This document shows, piece by piece, positions 8,893-17,800 of a stretch of DNA of 42,888 bases. The DNA is taken from contig NZ_CP150484.1 in NCBI RefSeq assembly GCF_037997115.1, positions 2,835,214 to 2,878,101 on the forward strand. Direction: 5' to 3'. Every line of letters starts with the position of its first letter. Within the stretch, counting starts at the first letter, position 1. The stretch comes from Amycolatopsis coloradensis. Its GTDB lineage: Bacteria; Actinomycetota; Actinomycetes; Mycobacteriales; Pseudonocardiaceae. The translations under genes were made by a program, and so were the position numbers. The notes beneath the pieces were generated by a model, which saw only the letters and a list, made by a program, of their open reading frames with translations, had not been told where the DNA came from and did not search any database.

Positions 8893-8951
8893 GATGTCCC
8901 CAATGTGGCATTTGGGTCGCTCAGCGTCCCCACCGACCCATTGGCGACATC
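8893..8951. repeat. Imperfect palindrome, copy 1 of CCCAATG repeat
   Basis: Outer arms 8893-8905 and 8939-8951 pair with one mismatch (GATGTC-N-CCAATG). An inner GGGTCG/CGACCC pair nests inside. The left half (8899-8929) matches 8990-9020 in 28 of 31 bases, making these two copies of one element 91 bases apart. Confidence 0.7.
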
Positions 8952-8986
8952 GCCTCCGACGGTAGGCCCGGTCGTCACGGCTCGGG

Positions 8987-9039
8987 GTTCCCAATGTCGC
9001 ATTCGGGTCGCTCAGCGTCGCAAATGCGACATTGGGAAC
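8987..9039. repeat. Perfect-arm palindrome, copy 2 of CCCAATG repeat
   Basis: Perfect 17-base arms GTTCCCAATGTCGCATT (8987-9003) and its complement (9023-9039), with a 19-base centre containing GGGTCGCTCAGCGTC. That centre is shared with copy 1. It may work as a terminator between the convergent glycosyltransferase and metallopeptidase genes, but having two copies points to a repeat family. Confidence 0.75.
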
Positions 9040-9069
9040 CCTCCGGCCCTCTCCAAGACGCCGAACCCT

Positions 9070-9105
9070 GAGTTGTCCACAGCGCCTTCCCCTTGTGGAC
9101 AACTC
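9070..9105. repeat. Inverted pair of perfect DnaA boxes
   Basis: TTGTCCACA at 9073-9081 and its reverse complement at 9094-9102 are both exact matches to the actinobacterial DnaA-box consensus. They sit in a 12-base perfect inverted repeat with a 12-base loop. No replication gene is near, so this is not oriC. It could bind DnaA away from the origin or simply act as a hairpin terminator. Confidence 0.6.
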
Positions 9106-9209
9106 GGCGCTCCAGCGCCGTTTCCGCAGGTCCCGTCGCCGCGCCCGCGATACACTGGGCTGGGGACGCCCCCCAGGGAAGGGCGGGGGCTGGGGTGCGG
9201 AGGTGAGGG

Positions 9210-9677
9210 TTATTCGCCTTCGATGACGTCGGGTTCGACGCCGAGGTAGCCCGCGACCTGTTCGACGAGGACGTCGTGGACGAGTTCCGCGAGTTCGCCG
9301 GGGTCCTTCGCGCGCGCTTCGAGTGGGCGGCGGTAGAGGACGATGCGGGCCCGCGTCGGGAGGCCGGCGCGGTCGACGCCGGCGGGCACGAGCCGCGAGA
9401 GCGGAACGGCGCCGTCGTGCAGCACGCCGTCCACTCCGGTCGGTGCGCCATCCGAGCGAACTTCGGGGACGTCGTCGACGGCGACGTCGAGCTTCGTCAG
9501 CTCGTGCCGCCAGCGCGCCTCGATCGGTTCGAGCGCGTCCAAAACCAGCGCGTCGAACCTTTCCGCCCTGCTAGCGGCGGCGGGAAGGGTCGACGGATAC
9601 AGCGCTCCGCGCAGGCCCCGGCCGTGCCGGTCCCGTCGCATCCGCCGTCGCTGTCGGGAATCACGAGCCGTCGCCAC
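9210..9677 (-). CDS. Zincin-like metallopeptidase-family protein with degenerate active site (Rv3259-like)
   Basis: A protein of about 155 residues from the position occupied by Rv3259 in mycobacteria, between whiB2 and manB. The C-terminal part (LYRRPLEARA, then LVHDVLVEQVAGYLG) lines up with the metal-binding helix of the family, in which active members carry HExxH. Here the equivalent reads HDVLVEQV, so the catalytic Glu and second His are missing and peptidase activity is doubtful. The start is uncertain: GTG 9677 is chosen, with TTG 9707 and ATG 9641 as alternatives. The RHGRGLRG stretch near the N-terminus looks conserved in this group. The family link is from memory of the locus and motif, not a search. 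Confidence 0.75.
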   Translation of the reverse strand: MATARDSRQRRRMRRDRHGRGLRGALYPSTLPAAASRAERFDALVLDALEPIEARWRHELTKLDVAVDDVPEVRSDGAPTGVDGVLHDGAVPLSRLVPAGVDRAGLPTRARIVLYRRPLEARAKDPGELAELVHDVLVEQVAGYLGVEPDVIEGE

Positions 9678-9757
9678 GCACCGAAGGGTACGCGCTCGGC
9701 GATTCAAAGCGCGTGTCGCCGGTACGACCGGCCCGCGACGCGCTATCGTTCTCGATC

Positions 9758-10111
9758 GTGCGGAGCGTACGAAAGTGTTCGCGAACGGGTTGTCTCGAGC
9801 CCGCTGTCGCCACGCTCACGTATGCCTACAGTGATTCGACAGCCGTGGTGGGCCCACTGGCCACCGCGAGCGAGCCGCACTCCTATGACCTCTGCGAGGC
9901 GCACGCCCTCCGGCTGACCGTGCCCAAGGGCTGGGAAGTCGTCCGGCACGAAGGGGCCTTCGCCGCCCCGGACCCGTCCGCCGACGAGCTGACCGCGCTG
10001 GCCGAGGCCGTGCGCGAGGCGGGCCGGTCCGACAAGCCCGCGCCCGAGCCCGAACCCGAGGGCCCCTCGGGCAGGCGTGGCCACCTGCGCGTCCTGCCCG
10101 GCCGCGCCTGA
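9758..10111 (+). CDS. DUF3499-family protein with zinc-ribbon-like cysteines (Rv3258c-like)
   Basis: A 117-residue protein with CSRTGC near the N-terminus and a second DLCEAHA cysteine/histidine cluster around residue 47, a pattern that suggests a small metal-binding fold. The C-terminal half is acidic and proline-rich and likely flexible. It matches the small conserved protein that lies before manB in mycobacteria. GTG 9758 is chosen because the conserved region begins almost at once; an upstream in-frame start at 9713 would add sequence overlapping the likely promoter. Function unknown. Confidence 0.8.
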   Translation: MRSVRKCSRTGCLEPAVATLTYAYSDSTAVVGPLATASEPHSYDLCEAHALRLTVPKGWEVVRHEGAFAAPDPSADELTALAEAVREAGRSDKPAPEPEPEGPSGRRGHLRVLPGRA

Positions 10112-10183
10112 CGCGAGGGCTCGCCGGTAGGCTTTCGAGCGCGCCAGAGGGCGTTGTAACGAGACTATTGGCGGGGAGCAGGC

Positions 10184-11539
10184 GTGCCAGACCTTTCGGG
10201 CATCGTGAAGGCCTACGACATTCGCGGCGTGGTCGGTGAGCAGCTGGACGCGGCACTCGTCCGCGACCTCGGATCGGCGTTCGCCCTGTTGATCAAGCCG
10301 GAGTCCGACTCCGTGGTGATCGGCCACGACATGCGCGACTCCTCGCCCGAGCTGTCCGCCGCGTTCGCCGACGGCGTGACCTCGCAGGGCCTCGACGTCG
10401 TGTCGATCGGCCTCGCCAGCACCGACCAGCTGTACTTCGCGTCCGGGTCGCTCAACCTGCCGGGCGCCATGTTCACCGCCAGCCACAACCCGGCGAAGTA
10501 CAACGGCATCAAGCTGTGCCGCTCGGGCGCCGCCCCCGTCGGCCAGGACTCCGGCCTCGCGGAGATCCGCGACACCGTCGAGCAGGGTGTGCCCGCCTTC
10601 GAGGGCCAGCGCGGTTCGGTGACCGAGAAGGACGTCCTCGCGGACTACGCGGCGTACTTGCGCAAGCTCGTCGACCTCTCGGGCAGCCGTCCGCTGAAGG
10701 TCGTCGTCGACGCCGGCAACGGCATGGGCGGCTACACCGTTCCGACGGTTTTCGCGGGCCTGCCCATCGAGGTCGTCCCGATGTACTTCGAACTCGACGG
10801 CAACTTCCCGAACCACGAGGCCAACCCGCTCGACCCGAAGAACATCGTCGACCTCCAGGCGAGGGTGCGCGAGGAAGGCGCCGACGCGGGCCTCGCCTTC
10901 GACGGCGACGCGGACCGCTGCTTCGTCGTCGACGAGCGCGGCGAGCCGGTCTCGCCGAGCGCCATCACCGCGCTGGTCGCGATCCGCGAGCTGGAGAAGG
11001 AGCCGGGCGGCACCATCATCCACAACCTGATCACGTCGAAGGGCGTCCCGGAGATCGTCGCCGAGCACGGCGGCAAGCCGGTGCGCACCCGGGTCGGGCA
11101 CTCGTTCATCAAGGCCGAGATGGCCAAGAGCGGCGCGATCTTCGGCGGGGAGCACTCCGCCCACTACTACTTCCGCGACTTCTGGCGTGCCGACACCGGC
11201 ATGCTGGCCGCGCTGCACGTGCTCGCCGCCCTCGGCGAGCAGACGGGCCCGCTGTCCGAGCTGACAGCGGAGTACTCGCGCTACTCGGCTTCCGGTGAGA
11301 TCAACTCCACCGTCGACGACCAGGTCGCGCGCATGATGGCGGTCAAGGACGCGTTCGGCGCCCGCGACGGCGTCGAAATCGACGAACTGGACGGGCTCAC
11401 CGTGCAGCTTCCCGGCGGCGGCTGGTTCAACCTGCGTCCGTCCAACACCGAGCCGCTGCTCCGCCTGAACGTCGAGGCCGCCGACGCCGAGGCCGTCCGG
11501 GCACTGACCGAAGACGTATTGGCGATCGTCCGTGGGTAA
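10184..11539 (+). CDS. manB: Phosphomannomutase/phosphoglucomutase ManB
   Basis: Cytoplasmic alpha-D-phosphohexomutase converting mannose-6-phosphate to mannose-1-phosphate, feeding GDP-mannose for mannosylated lipids, lipoglycans and glycoproteins. The 451-residue protein has all four domain hallmarks: the phosphoserine loop TASHNP with S100, the Mg loop DGDADR at 240-245, the sugar-specificity loop GEHSAH near 323, and the phosphate-binding loop RPSNTEP near 425. The length is normal for bacterial PMM/PGM. GTG 10184 has GGGGAG just upstream. It begins the block manB, Trm112-like, SIS/TobH-like, manA, the same order as in mycobacteria. Activity on glucose phosphate as well is common in the family and cannot be excluded. 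Confidence 0.94.
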   Translation: MPDLSGIVKAYDIRGVVGEQLDAALVRDLGSAFALLIKPESDSVVIGHDMRDSSPELSAAFADGVTSQGLDVVSIGLASTDQLYFASGSLNLPGAMFTASHNPAKYNGIKLCRSGAAPVGQDSGLAEIRDTVEQGVPAFEGQRGSVTEKDVLADYAAYLRKLVDLSGSRPLKVVVDAGNGMGGYTVPTVFAGLPIEVVPMYFELDGNFPNHEANPLDPKNIVDLQARVREEGADAGLAFDGDADRCFVVDERGEPVSPSAITALVAIRELEKEPGGTIIHNLITSKGVPEIVAEHGGKPVRTRVGHSFIKAEMAKSGAIFGGEHSAHYYFRDFWRADTGMLAALHVLAALGEQTGPLSELTAEYSRYSASGEINSTVDDQVARMMAVKDAFGARDGVEIDELDGLTVQLPGGGWFNLRPSNTEPLLRLNVEAADAEAVRALTEDVLAIVRG

Positions 11540-11591
11540 CGAATGTGTCGTGAAAACGCACATAGAGACGTCCCACAGGTAGGGAGTAACC

Positions 11592-11813
11592 ATGGCCGTC
11601 ACGTTCGACGCACAGTTGCTGGAGATCCTGGCCTGCCCGTCCCCCGATCACGCGCCGCTGCGGCCGGGGACGACGGCCGACCCGGAGGCCGACGCGCTGA
11701 CCTGCACGGAATGCGGTCGCGTGTATCCGGTCCGTGATGGAATCCCGGTACTGTTGCTGGACGAAGCCACCGAGCCGACGACCCCGGATGGCGCCCATGC
11801 CGACGGTCCCTGA
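11592..11813 (+). CDS. Trm112-like zinc-binding small protein
   Basis: A 73-residue protein. It has an early cysteine (LLEILACPSPDHAPL) and a CTECGRVYPVRDGIPVLL motif, the pattern of the Trm112 family. Eukaryotic Trm112 activates methyltransferases, and the bacterial members are mostly uncharacterised. ATG 11592 has GGGAG at a good distance. Its end overlaps the start of the next gene by 17 bases, so the two are translationally linked within the mannose-phosphate operon. Confidence 0.85.
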   Translation: MAVTFDAQLLEILACPSPDHAPLRPGTTADPEADALTCTECGRVYPVRDGIPVLLLDEATEPTTPDGAHADGP

Positions 11814-12888
11814 CGAGTCCCTGCTCGACGATCCCGCGAGGCTGGCCGAGGCCGACACCGCGGGGCTTCTCCGTGCCGCCGCCATGGCGGGCGCCCAGGT
11901 CCGGGCGACCGCCGAAGCCGCGGCCGAACTCGAGCTGAGCGATCGCCTGGACGTCGGGCGCCCGCGCTCGCTCGTGCTGATCGACCGGCCGGGGGTCAGC
12001 CGGACGCTGACCCGGCTGGTCGCCGCGCTCCTGACCCCGTCGTGCCCGGTGCCGGTGGTCGTCGCCGAGGTGGTGCCGAGCTGGATCGGCGCGCTCGACG
12101 TGGTCTTCGCGCACACGGACGACGCCGGTGACCGCGAGCTGGCCGCCTCCCTGGAACGCGCCGCCCGGTTCGGGGCGACCGTCGTGCTGTCCGCGCCCGG
12201 CGAAGGACCCGTCGCGGCCGCCGTCGCGGGCAAGGGGCTGCTGCTCGCGCCGAGGCTCCCGGTCCCGCCGGAGATGGCGTTCCCGCGCGGGCTCGCCGCC
12301 GCCCTGCTCACCGCGAACGCGCTCGGCCTGCTGGTGGCCGACCTGGAGCAGCTCGCGGACCAGCTCGACGCGGAGGCCGAGAAGGATTACCTGGCCAGGG
12401 ATTCGTTCGCGAACCCGGCCAAGGCGATGGCGCTGAAGCTGGCCGAGCGCCAGCCGCTGCTGTGGGGGCTGGACCCGGTCGCGGTCGCCGTCGGCGAGCA
12501 CGCGGCCCACGCGTTCGCCGCGCACGCCGCCGTCGTCTGTGACGTGGAGGACTACCGCCAGGCACTGGCCAGGCCCGCTTTGCGGCGGGCGGCGTTGTCC
12601 GGCGGCGTGGATCGCGATATTTTCGCGGACCCTGAGGAGGGGGACGGCGCGACGCCGAGGGTGCTGCTCCTCTCGGTCCGGACCGGGCCCGCCGCGGAGG
12701 CGGCCCGCTATCAGGCGGAAGACCTGCTGCCCGGCGGCGACGTGATCGCCCCGGCCGAAGAGATCGAAACGGACGAGATCGTGCGTGCGGCCGTTCTCGC
12801 GCTGCGTTTCGAGCTGGCCGCGGTCTATCTGGGGCTGGCCGTCGGCAGCATCGGCGGCGCCGGGAGGTACACGCCTGCAACGGCGTGA
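11797..12888 (+). CDS. SIS/phosphoglucose isomerase-like protein (TobH-like, Rv3256c position)
   Basis: A 363-residue protein of the type found between manB and manA in mycobacteria. The N-terminal half resembles a sugar-isomerase (SIS) fold, with alternating hydrophobic strands such as RSLVLIDRPG and ATVVLSAPGEG. The C-terminal half resembles the bacterial PGI C-terminal domain, with LLWGLDPVAVAVGEH and a late helix AVLALRFELAAVYLGLA. No clear catalytic triplet is seen, so it may be regulatory or have drifted. ATG 11797 is preferred over an upstream start at 11734 that would run through the Trm112-like gene. The family call is moderate; the reaction is unknown. Confidence 0.78.
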   Translation: MPTVPDESLLDDPARLAEADTAGLLRAAAMAGAQVRATAEAAAELELSDRLDVGRPRSLVLIDRPGVSRTLTRLVAALLTPSCPVPVVVAEVVPSWIGALDVVFAHTDDAGDRELAASLERAARFGATVVLSAPGEGPVAAAVAGKGLLLAPRLPVPPEMAFPRGLAAALLTANALGLLVADLEQLADQLDAEAEKDYLARDSFANPAKAMALKLAERQPLLWGLDPVAVAVGEHAAHAFAAHAAVVCDVEDYRQALARPALRRAALSGGVDRDIFADPEEGDGATPRVLLLSVRTGPAAEAARYQAEDLLPGGDVIAPAEEIETDEIVRAAVLALRFELAAVYLGLAVGSIGGAGRYTPATA

Positions 12889-12948
12889 GTCCCGAGCGCG
12901 ACGTAAGCAATGAGGGCCGGCACCACCCGTGCCCGGCGAGGAGTTGAG

Positions 12949-14178
12949 GTGACAGTGGAGCTGCTGCGCAATGCCGTGCGGCCCTACGCGTGGGGGTCCA
13001 GAACGACGATCCCCGAGCTGCTGGGGCGCCCGGTGCCGGCGCCGCATCCGGAGGCGGAACTGTGGATGGGCGCTCACCCCGGCGACCCGTCCCACGTCAT
13101 CGGCCCCGACGGCACCGAGCGGAGCCTGCTGGAGCTCGTCGAAGCCGATCCGGTCGGCCAGCTCGGCACGACCTGCGCCGACCGCTGGGGCGGAAGGCTG
13201 CCGTTTCTGCTGAAAATCCTCGCCGCCGAGGAGCCGCTTTCGATGCAGGCGCACCCGTCGGCCGCGCAGGCGGCGGAGGGGTACGCGCGTGAGGAGTCGG
13301 CCGGGATCCCGCGCGACGCCTCGAACCGCAACTACCCGGACCCGACGGCCAAACCGGAACTGGTCTGCGCGCTGACGGAGTTCCACGCGCTGGCGGGCTT
13401 CCGCGACCCGGAACGCACGATCGCGCTGCTGAAGGCGATCGAGACGCCGGGGCTGGCGAAGTACGCGGTGCTGCTGGAGGCCCAGCCGGATCCGGCAGGG
13501 CTGCGCGCGCTGTTCACCACCTGGATCACGCTGCCGCAGGCCGCGCTCGACGAGCTGCTGCCCGAGGTTCTCGATTCGTGTGTGAAGCACGTCCAGGAAC
13601 GCGGCGAGTTCGACGTCGAATGCCGGACCATCCTGGAGCTCGGCGAATCGCATCCGCGCGACGCGGGGGTGCTCGCCGCGCTGCTGCTCAACCGCCTCAC
13701 CCTCAGTGCGGGCGAGGCGATCTACCTGCCCGCCGGCAATCTGCACCTGTACCTGCACGGCACCGCCGTCGAGATCCTGGCGAACTCGGACAACATCCTG
13801 CGCTGCGGGCTGACCCCGAAGCACGTCGACGTGCCGGAGCTGCTGCGCGTCGTCGACTTCGCGTGCGGCGAGATGCCGGTCCAGAGCGGCGAACGCGAGG
13901 AGCGCCTGTCGGTGTATCGCACCGACGCGCCGGAGTTCGAGCTGTCGCGGATCGAATGGGAGGCCGGGGACGGCGGCGAGGTCGCCGTCCACGACGTCGG
14001 CCCGCAGATCCTGCTGTGCACCGCCGGTGGCCTACTGGTGACGGCCGACGACGGCGAGCAGGTCGAACTCCGCCGCGGCCAGTCGGTGTGGCTCCCGGCC
14101 GCCGATCCGGAGGTCCGTGTGCGTCCGTTGTCCGGGGAGCGCACCCAGGTGTTCCGCGCCACCGCCGGCACCTGCTGA
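12949..14178 (+). CDS. manA: Mannose-6-phosphate isomerase ManA (type I)
   Basis: Zinc enzyme interconverting fructose-6-phosphate and mannose-6-phosphate, the entry to mannose metabolism; ManB takes the product further. With GTG 12949, which has GAGGAG 5 bases upstream, it is 409 residues. The metal ligands of the cupin fold are visible: Q100 and H102 in SMQAHPS, E137 in AKPELVC, and the histidine pair in PAGNLHLYLHG near residue 265. The RPYAWGS start and ELWMGAHP at 38-45 are family signatures. It is the last gene of the mannose-phosphate block and is followed by a hairpin at 14184-14205. Confidence 0.94.
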   Translation: MTVELLRNAVRPYAWGSRTTIPELLGRPVPAPHPEAELWMGAHPGDPSHVIGPDGTERSLLELVEADPVGQLGTTCADRWGGRLPFLLKILAAEEPLSMQAHPSAAQAAEGYAREESAGIPRDASNRNYPDPTAKPELVCALTEFHALAGFRDPERTIALLKAIETPGLAKYAVLLEAQPDPAGLRALFTTWITLPQAALDELLPEVLDSCVKHVQERGEFDVECRTILELGESHPRDAGVLAALLLNRLTLSAGEAIYLPAGNLHLYLHGTAVEILANSDNILRCGLTPKHVDVPELLRVVDFACGEMPVQSGEREERLSVYRTDAPEFELSRIEWEAGDGGEVAVHDVGPQILLCTAGGLLVTADDGEQVELRRGQSVWLPAADPEVRVRPLSGERTQVFRATAGTC

Positions 14179-14183
14179 TTCCT

Positions 14184-14205
14184 CGCGTTCAGAGGACTGA
14201 ACGCG
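14184..14205 (+). terminator. Hairpin after manA
   Basis: Perfect 9-base arms CGCGTTCAG (14184-14192) and CTGAACGCG (14197-14205) with loop AGGA, six bases after the manA stop. Its left arm plus loop, read in reverse, TCCTCTGAACGCG, recurs with one change at 29058-29069 beside another intergenic palindrome. Confidence 0.65.
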
Positions 14206-14325
14206 TGCGGGCTTGGCCGAAGTGTGTGCGTTCCGTGTGGTGGGTTCCGCAACTATCGCCCGAAGGGGTGACCCGGCGCTTGGCGTCGGCTCGTCCCGGA
14301 TGTCGATAGCCAAGGAGCAGCAGTA

Positions 14326-14835
14326 GTGACTTCCCATCCCGACACGGCGAGCGGACGCGCTTACCGGGTGCCGGTCTCCGCGCGCCCCACCGCCCTGCTC
14401 GCCGCGCTCGGAGCCGCCGTGGTGACCGTGCTCGTCCCGGTCGTCGACCTGGTGCTCCCGCTGCCGAGCGGCCAGGACCTGGTCGGCTCCGCGCAGGCGC
14501 TGTCGGGGCTGGCGGGCGGAACGATCGAGTCCGTCAAGGCCGCGGGCTCCGGTCTGCACGACCTCGCCGCCGGCGCGGAGAGCAGGCTGAGCCTTCCGCT
14601 GGTCGTGCTCGTCTCGCTCGGCGCGCAGGTGCTGCTCACGGCCGCGCTGGTGGTGACCGGCAGCCAGCCCGTCCGCGTGATGCTGACCGTCGCCGGGCTG
14701 ATCAACGTGTTCGCGGTCGCGCGCCTCGGGCCGGCCGCGCCGCCGGTGTGGGACGCCGCGGCCAACGGCGTGCTGGTGATCGTGCTGGCCTGGTTCTCCG
14801 CCGGACGGCGAGAACCACGGCTCGCCGCGGTGTGA
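14326..14835 (+). CDS. Small integral membrane protein, unknown function
   Basis: A 169-residue protein with three or four predicted membrane helices (about 20-42, 85-108, 113-130 and 140-158) and a loop of about 40 residues after the first helix, likely outside the membrane. No domain recognised. GTG 14326 is preceded by AAGGAG at 10 bases. It is separated from manA by about 150 bases and a hairpin, so it probably has its own promoter. It converges on the AfsR-type regulator gene, with a gap of 58 bases. Confidence 0.75.
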   Translation: MTSHPDTASGRAYRVPVSARPTALLAALGAAVVTVLVPVVDLVLPLPSGQDLVGSAQALSGLAGGTIESVKAAGSGLHDLAAGAESRLSLPLVVLVSLGAQVLLTAALVVTGSQPVRVMLTVAGLINVFAVARLGPAAPPVWDAAANGVLVIVLAWFSAGRREPRLAAV

Positions 14836-14893
14836 TTCCGGACTGATGGTGATTTCCGGGTGGTGCTCGTCTGAGGGGTCGGGCACCCCCCGG

Positions 14894-17800
14894 TCAGGCC
14901 GGGGCGGGTTCGGTGAGCGACAACAGCAACCGGACGAGGGTCGAAGCGTTGGCGTCGTGGGGGACTTCCAATCGCTTCGCCTCTTCGCCCGCCGCCTCGG
15001 CCGCCTTCGTTTCCCCGACGGCCTCGTATGCCCTGCGCAACACGTGCAGGGTGAGGGCCGTCGCGGGTTTCCCGCCCATGGCGCGGAATTCGTCAAGGCA
15101 CTGGCGCAGCACGGGAATCGCGCGATCGGCCCGTCCGTCGCCGATCCAGCTCGCGGCGATCGCACGCGTGCAGGAAAGCTCTCGCGGTCGTTCTTCGAGC
15201 GCTCCGGCCAGCCGTCGCGCGTTCTCGTAGGCCTTCACCGCGTCGTCCCGCCGTCCGGCGCCCGCGAGGATCGCGCCCTGGGTGCGCAGCGACTTCGCCA
15301 GCGCCGATTTCGCCGTCGTCCGGCGCAGCACCCGGACCGATTCCTCGATCGTCGCCAAGGCCTCCTCCGGGCGGCCGTCGAGCATCAGCGACCACGAAAG
15401 TCCTTGCAGGGCAACGCCGAGCTGCCGTTCGTCGCCGCGTTCGCGCGCGTGCGCGAGGCTACGCCTGTCGATCTCCAGCGCCTCGGAGATCTTGCCGAGG
15501 CGGTGCAACGCCGCGGACTCCGCCTGTCGCGCGTACGCCCCGCTTTCCTCCACAGTGGACAGTTCGCGGGCCTGGGTCGCGGCGTGCAGGGATTCGCCCG
15601 CCCTGCCGAGCCCGACGAGGCAGCGCGCCAGGTTCGTCTCGACCCACGCCTGCGCGGAAATGTCGCCCAGCTCCGCCAATTCCTTCGAACATTCGCGGTA
15701 GCCCTCGGCGGCGAGCTCGTATTCGCCGCGAACGTGCAGCAGTACCGCCAGGTTCGCCTCGGCGATGACCACGATGTGCCTGTCGCCGGCCTCGCGGGCG
15801 GCGTCGCGCAAGGTCTCGTACGCCGTCCGCATGTCGGTGTAATGACTGTGCAAGTACAGGTACGCGCTCAGCCTTTCCAGTATCCGCAACGCTTTCCGCC
15901 GCCAGCCGACGGCGCACAGCGACGAGACGGCGGTGACCAGGTTGGCCCGCTCCACGGAGAACCAGGTGCCGGGGTCGCGCAGCAGCCGCTCGACCAGTTC
16001 GTCCGCCAACGGCTGCGCGGGCACGTCGTGATCCGACAACGGCATCGGCACCGTCCGCGGCAGACGGCGGGCCGCCGTGTCGGCGAGACACAGCGCCGCG
16101 TCCGACACCTTCGCGACCGTCGCCACTCGCTCGGCGTGGGTCTCCAGCGCACGGCCGAGTTCCGTGGCGAACACGCGCACGAGATCGTGGACGCGGAACC
16201 GCTGCTCACCCGTCGGATCGAGACCGGTGGCTTCGAGCAGGCTGGCCTCGACGAGTTCGTCGATGGCCTCGTCGGCGTTTTCGCTGCCGGCACTGTCGAT
16301 CAGCGTCGACACCGCCCACGCGGGCAGGTCGAGGGTGCGGCAGCGACCGATCAGCCGGAACGCGCGCCGCGCCGCCGGGCTCAGCGCCTGATAGCTCAAC
16401 GCGATACTGCCGCGGACCTGGAGATCGCTGACCTGGAGTTCGTCGAGGCGCGAGACCTCGTCCTCCAGTTTCCCGGCGAGTTTCCCGAGCGGAAGACCAG
16501 GCCGCATCGCGAGCCTGCTGCCGGCGATCCGCAACGCCAGCGGGAGATTGCCGCAGGCCTTGGCGATGCGTTCCGCGTCCGCGCGTTCGGCGCCGACCCG
16601 GTCCCGCCCGGCCAGCCGCGCCAGCAGGGTCATCGCCTCGGCGCCGGACAGCGGCGCGAGATGGAGCCGATCCGCCCCCGCGAGCCCGGAAAGCCGCTGC
16701 CTGCTGGTGATCAGCACCGCGCTGCCCGGCGTTCCCGGCAGGAGCGCGCGAACCTGCTCGGGGCTCGCGGCGTCGTCGAGCACCACGAGGACCCGCCGAT
16801 CGGCGAGGCGGCCGCGATAGACCGCCGCCCTGGCCTCGACGTCGTCCGGGATGGCCGGGCCGGTGACGCCGAGCGCGCGTAACAGGTCGCCGAGGACGTC
16901 GGCGAGTTCGCGGGGGTCGGAGGCGCCTGCCAGCGGGACGAACAGCTGACCGTCCGGAAAGGACCGGCGGAGTCTGTGCGCGGTGCTGACCGCGAGCGTC
17001 GACTTGCCCGCGCCGGGTTCGCCGGTGATCACCGCGACCGGCACACGGGTGGCCTCGCCGAGTAGCGCGGAGAGCTTCGCGATCTCGCTCTCGCGGCCGG
17101 CGAGATCCGCGATGTCCGGCGGCAGCTGGCAGATCGGGAAGACCGGCGCCGCCTTGGCCGGGGGCACCGGATCCTCACCGCGCAGCACGGCGGCGTGGAC
17201 CCGGCGGACCTCGGCGCCGGGCTCCACGCCGAGCTCTTCGACGAGGGTGGCGCGCAGATCACGGTGGACGGCCAGCGAATCGGCCTGCCGTCCGGCGCGG
17301 TGCAGCGCGATCATCAGCTGCGCGGCCAGCCGCTCGCGCAGGGGGTGTTCGGTGATCATCGCCTGGAGTTCACCGGTGAGTTCGCCATGCCTGCCGTCGG
17401 ACAGTTCGGCGTCGACACAGTCTTCGAAGGCGGCGAGCCGTTCCGACTCGAGGCGGGCGATGTCCGCGTCGAGCCGGGGGACGTGCAGTCCGGAAAGGAC
17501 CGGCCCGCGCCATTCCGCCAGCGCCCGGCGGTAGTGCCCGGCGGCCGCCGCCGGATCGCCCGCCCGCGCCGCCGCCTTCCCCGCCGCGACGGCTTCGCGG
17601 AAGGACAGCAGATCGAGGTCGGCCGGCTCGACCACCAGCCGGTAGCCGTGCGGATCCCGCGCTATCTCCAGCCCCTCGAACCGGGCCCGCAGGCGGGAGA
17701 CGTACGTGTGCAGATTCGAGGAATACGACTTCGGTGGCGTGTCCGGCCAGAGGGTCTCGACCAGGGCGTCGACCGGGACGGACGAGTTCGCGTTCAGCAG

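Larger units (their letters stand above)
8792..9209. other. Intergenic repeat-rich region (418 bases)
   Basis: This convergent gap has no convincing gene. It holds two copies of a palindromic repeat (8893-8951 and 8987-9039), an inverted pair of DnaA-box sequences (9070-9105), and G/C-run sequence (about 9160-9200) that could fold next to the end of the leftward metallopeptidase gene. Short open frames across it are spurious: they read through the palindromes and have no ribosome-binding sites. Confidence 0.7.

Noticed and set aside
9119..9209. Possible promoter TACACT near 9151 directing antisense RNA
   Set aside because: No -35 at a sensible distance, and the region looks like terminator or G-run sequence.
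14846..16882. Long plus-strand open frame opposite the AfsR-type gene
   Set aside because: Mirror of the NB-ARC/TPR coding sequence, with low-complexity composition and no start signal.
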